Positions 61,265-64,000 of a stretch of 64,000 nt of DNA are shown here, one piece after another (position 1 is the first letter of the stretch; each line of letters begins with the position of its first letter). The stretch is from Vanilla planifolia (lineage: Eukaryota > Streptophyta > Magnoliopsida > Asparagales > Orchidaceae). The translations under genes were made by a program, and so were the position numbers. Under the pieces are notes generated by a model, which saw only the letters and a program-made list of their open reading frames with translations, did no database searches and was not told the origin of the DNA. The stretch spans positions 6,405,653 through 6,469,652 of the forward strand of contig CM043868.1 of assembly GCA_023846275.1 (NCBI GenBank), read 5' to 3'.

Positions 61265-62428
61265 ATGACTCAAATTAATGTTTCAACTAGATTGGGTGAA
61301 GGTGTATCTTCCAATAAGACACTACTCTTTTATGATGATTATTATCTTTATTGAAAGATAAGTATGGCTAGTAATTTAAAATCTATTGATAGAGAAATAT
61401 GAGAATTGATATAAGTTTTATTTGATTTTTTATTAAGAAAAATAAAAAATATAAAGTGTAGTTAAATGATTGGATAATAAATATTTTATATTATTCTTTG
61501 AATGTTATTGAATTTAATAGAATTATAAATTTAGAAACTACTCACAAAATGTGACATAAATTAGAAGATGAAGAAACTTCTTTAGTTAAGGAAAATAAAA
61601 TAAATATGATGACATGTTCTATGAGTTATTTAAGATACTTTCAATTGAGTCTATCAAAAGAATCTTTACAAGATTTATCAATATTATTAATGTACCTGTT
61701 AGTTTGGGAAAGCTAATTTCTACGAATGACTAGGTAAAGAAGACATTATGAATCTTATCAAAATAGTATGATCCATTGATCTCTATCATCAAGATGCCAA
61801 AAATATTCCTCTAATGACATTAGATGACTTGTTGGATGAGCTTATTGAAAATAAGCTAGAAATGTAGAGGAGAAAAGAAAAAAGAATTAATTGAGAAGAA
61901 TGAAACAAAGAAGAAGAAAAAATCAATATCATTATAGATAGAGGAAGGAATTTTAGAATAGAAATACATTGATGATGATGGTATTACTATATTTTCTAAA
62001 GGTTCATCTAAAGTTCTTATTATTATAAGAAAGTATTGAAATCGAAAGTCCAAGAGTAGAGTAAGAAGGAAAGGGAAAATTATTTGTTATGAATATGAAA
62101 AGTTAGGACATATTAGATTAGTATGCCTTATTATGTAAGAAAGAGTTGAAAAAGAAAACAATGAGATGAAGGAAGATAAGAAGAAGTGAAAGTATTCAAA
62201 GTAGTTTTGAGTGATTTAGAAGAAATATGCACAAGTGAAGAGGAAAACAATAATGAAGAATTCTTTTACGTAATGGCTAGAGAAGAAAAGGAAGAAGAGA
62301 GTGCATCCTTAAGTGAGAAAAAGATAAATTTTTCAAATAAAAAATTAGCTAAACAATTACTTTATATTTGTAAAAAGTATGAACCTTTAATTAAAAAATA
62401 TAAGAAACTAAAATTGGAACATTATTAA
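61265..62428 (+). pseudogene. Ty1/copia gag relic
   Basis: Starts at the ATG at 61265: MTQINVSTRLGEGVSSNKTL, then LFYDDYYLY, where relatives read LFDG.NY.YWK. Both expected Trp positions (after YLY, and in REI.ELI) are TGA, i.e. TGG to TGA. Later blocks are PLMTLDDLLDELIENK (61811-61858) and a zinc-knuckle remnant CYEYEKLGHIRLVC near 62090-62130, in which the second Cys is Tyr. The acidic tail is open at 62186-62428 (VLSDLEEICTSEEEN, KLAKQLLYICKKYEPLIKKY) and resembles 34874-35125. It is too broken to encode Gag. Confidence 0.75.
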
Positions 62429-63400
62429 TGTGCAGGTCTTTGTGATGAAATGAAAAAGGCTAATGATAACTTAGTATAAAAAATTAGTGTGCATGTTTAC
62501 TTAGTTAAATATTTTAATGATTTTAAATCTTTATACTCTACTTGCTCATTTTCAAAAGAAAAATTAATTAGTGGAGATGTTTTTGTTACATGTGTTAAAA
62601 GATTTCATATACATATATTTCATGGCAATATTAACTTGTTATAGTTATAATAAACTTACATGCCATTATTACATGCTTTTGAGTCACACTTCATATACAA
62701 GTAGAATTAAAAATAATGTTTATTCAAACTATAGTACTTATGCATGGGTAATAAAGGAAAATAATAACTTAATTACAAGCTAGACTCAAAATAGTTTGGG
62801 TTCTTAATTTTTGTAATTAATTTTTGAGTATAGGTATGTCTTCTTTCCAAGGCTGAGGAGGACAAATGATTCTTGAATAGTGGGTCTCCACATGTTGGGA
62901 AATATTAAACTATTCACCCAATTAAAGGGTTACAATGGAAAAAAGTTTGTTCTTGGTGAAAATTCAAATGACTCTATCAATGAAATAGGTATCATTTGAA
63001 ACTTTTCATTTTTAATTACTAAAGTTTATCTGTTTAAGGCTTAAAATATAATTTACTTACCTTTAGTTGACTTTGTGATAATGATTTTTATATTTTATTT
63101 GACTATTGCATATTAAATTAGTAAAAATGAAATTTAGTAATTATTATATTAGAAAAAATAATACTTATTTTGTTGATTTTAAAATTGTAAATATTCTCAA
63201 ATAAAATATTTTGTATCACATATTAGTGACTCAAATTTATGATATAGGAGATTTTGTCATGCTAGTACACACAGTTAAAAAAATGACTAAACATAACTTT
63301 GTAAGAGGCTTACTTGAATTAACTTTTGTAGATAATTTTGTTTGCAAACTTTGTAATTTAAGAAAAGCAATAAAAGCAAGCTTTAAAATCTAGAAAGATT
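62429..63400 (+). pseudogene. Copia protease-region and GAG-pre-integrase relic
   Basis: Near 62905-62990 the plus strand reads LFTQLKGYNGKKFVLGENSN, then EIGII, the segment that follows the protease active site. The active site just before it is lost. At 63211-63393 an open frame holds FCHASTHTVKKMTKHNFVRG after a frame change, then CKLCN and KASFK. This is the GAG-pre-integrase domain (GHAS...KL, C.AC...K...SF) that leads into integrase. The gene order continues that of the gag upstream. Confidence 0.72.
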
Positions 63401-63422
63401 AACCTCTAAAAATATTTTTAAA

Positions 63423-64000
63423 CTTGTACACATAGACTTGTTTGGACCAATACATTCCATGAGTTTAAGAGGTAAGAAATATAGATTAGTTATAATAGCT
63501 GATTATTTTAGGTATGCATGAGTCATTTTCTTAAGAAAAAAGAGTGAATCATGTAAACAATTTCAAGTATTGATAACCAAATTACAAAATGAGTTAAGTC
63601 ATAACTAAATTATTTTTAGAAGTGATAATAAAGGAGAATTTAGAAATGAGAAGTTTATTAAGTATTATATGAATAATGGAATTTCTCACACTATTTTGGC
63701 ACCAAAGCCTCTGCAACAACATGGTGTAGTAGAGAGAAAAAATAAAATCTTATTAGATTTAGTTAGAAGTATGTTGAATAAGTATGATACACCTAAATGT
63801 TTTTGGATAGAAGCTGTTTTTATAACTTATTATGTTTTAAATAGGATACTTTCTAGGACCATATTAAACAAATCATCAGATGAACTAATATTTGATATTA
63901 AACCAAAGATTACTTATTTATATATATTTTCTTTTAAGTATTACATTTTTAATAATGAGAAAAGAGATCTAGGAAAATTTGTTCTAAAATCAGAAGAAAG
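63423..64000 (+). pseudogene. Ty1/copia integrase core, cut by the window edge
   Basis: One frame runs to the last base with only two stops. The DDE triad is visible: D in LVHIDLFGPIHSMSLRGKKY, D in IIFRSDNKGEF and E in QQHGVVERKNKILLDLVRSM, with 35 residues between the last two. Further typical blocks are KCFWIEAVFITYYVLNRI and KPKITYLYIF, then GKF. Both stops (near 63517 and 63606) lie between the first two catalytic residues. This is the best preserved coding part of the element, which must continue past 64000 into RT and RNase H. Confidence 0.85.

Overview
This window reads as nuclear DNA from a large, repeat-rich plant genome. The sequence is strongly AT-rich and gene-poor, and nearly everything recognisable is retroelement: Ty3/gypsy, Ty1/copia, L1-type LINEs, and a probable 5S-bearing TRIM. 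The primer-binding sites match plant initiator-Met tRNA, and the polyprotein motifs are plant-type. I found no host gene I can defend and no RNA gene likely to work. The setting looks like heterochromatin, probably pericentromeric. The species cannot be named from the sequence alone.

Layout. 1-1633: AT-rich, no gene. 1634-8884: a tandem array built from copia-LTR-like units, arranged in its second half as a roughly 1.33 kb higher-order repeat. 8885-12240: AT-rich, microsatellites. 12241-22440: an old copia gag split by a young Ty3/gypsy chromovirus (12612-22196, minus strand). That element has two LTRs of about 2990 bp, a tRNA-Met PBS, a PPT, and one continuous gag-RT-RNaseH-IN-chromodomain frame broken by three TAG codons. 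Its nucleocapsid and protease are missing. 22441-29290: mostly unassigned, with one reverse copia LTR. 29297-31560: LINE remnant. 32990-36330: decayed copia whose LTR-end/PBS segment is triplicated (3 x 207 bp). 36331-37535: a less AT-rich island with a small ORF. 37536-41879: AT-rich, with one old duplication. 42082-42840: paired repeats carrying 5S rRNA-like sequence (Cassandra-like). 44163-47403: gypsy remnant with two LTRs and a protease relic. 48915-50890, 52109-53960 and 58690-59540: three more LINE remnants with RT and/or RNase H. 54470-58330: minus-strand gypsy remnant (RT, PR, gag, PBS, LTR with an internal 425-bp tandem repeat). 59992-64000: copia element (LTR, TATA, PBS, gag, pre-integrase, integrase) running off the right edge.

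How the parts relate. The elements are independent insertions of different ages, some nested. Only the 9.6 kb gypsy is young (its LTRs are about 98% alike by hand count). It could move only with proteins supplied by a relative. I did not find a new cellular system. The most unusual items are the LTR-derived higher-order array, the triplicated PBS block, the 5S-bearing repeat pair, and the capsid-to-RT deletion element with three in-frame amber codons.
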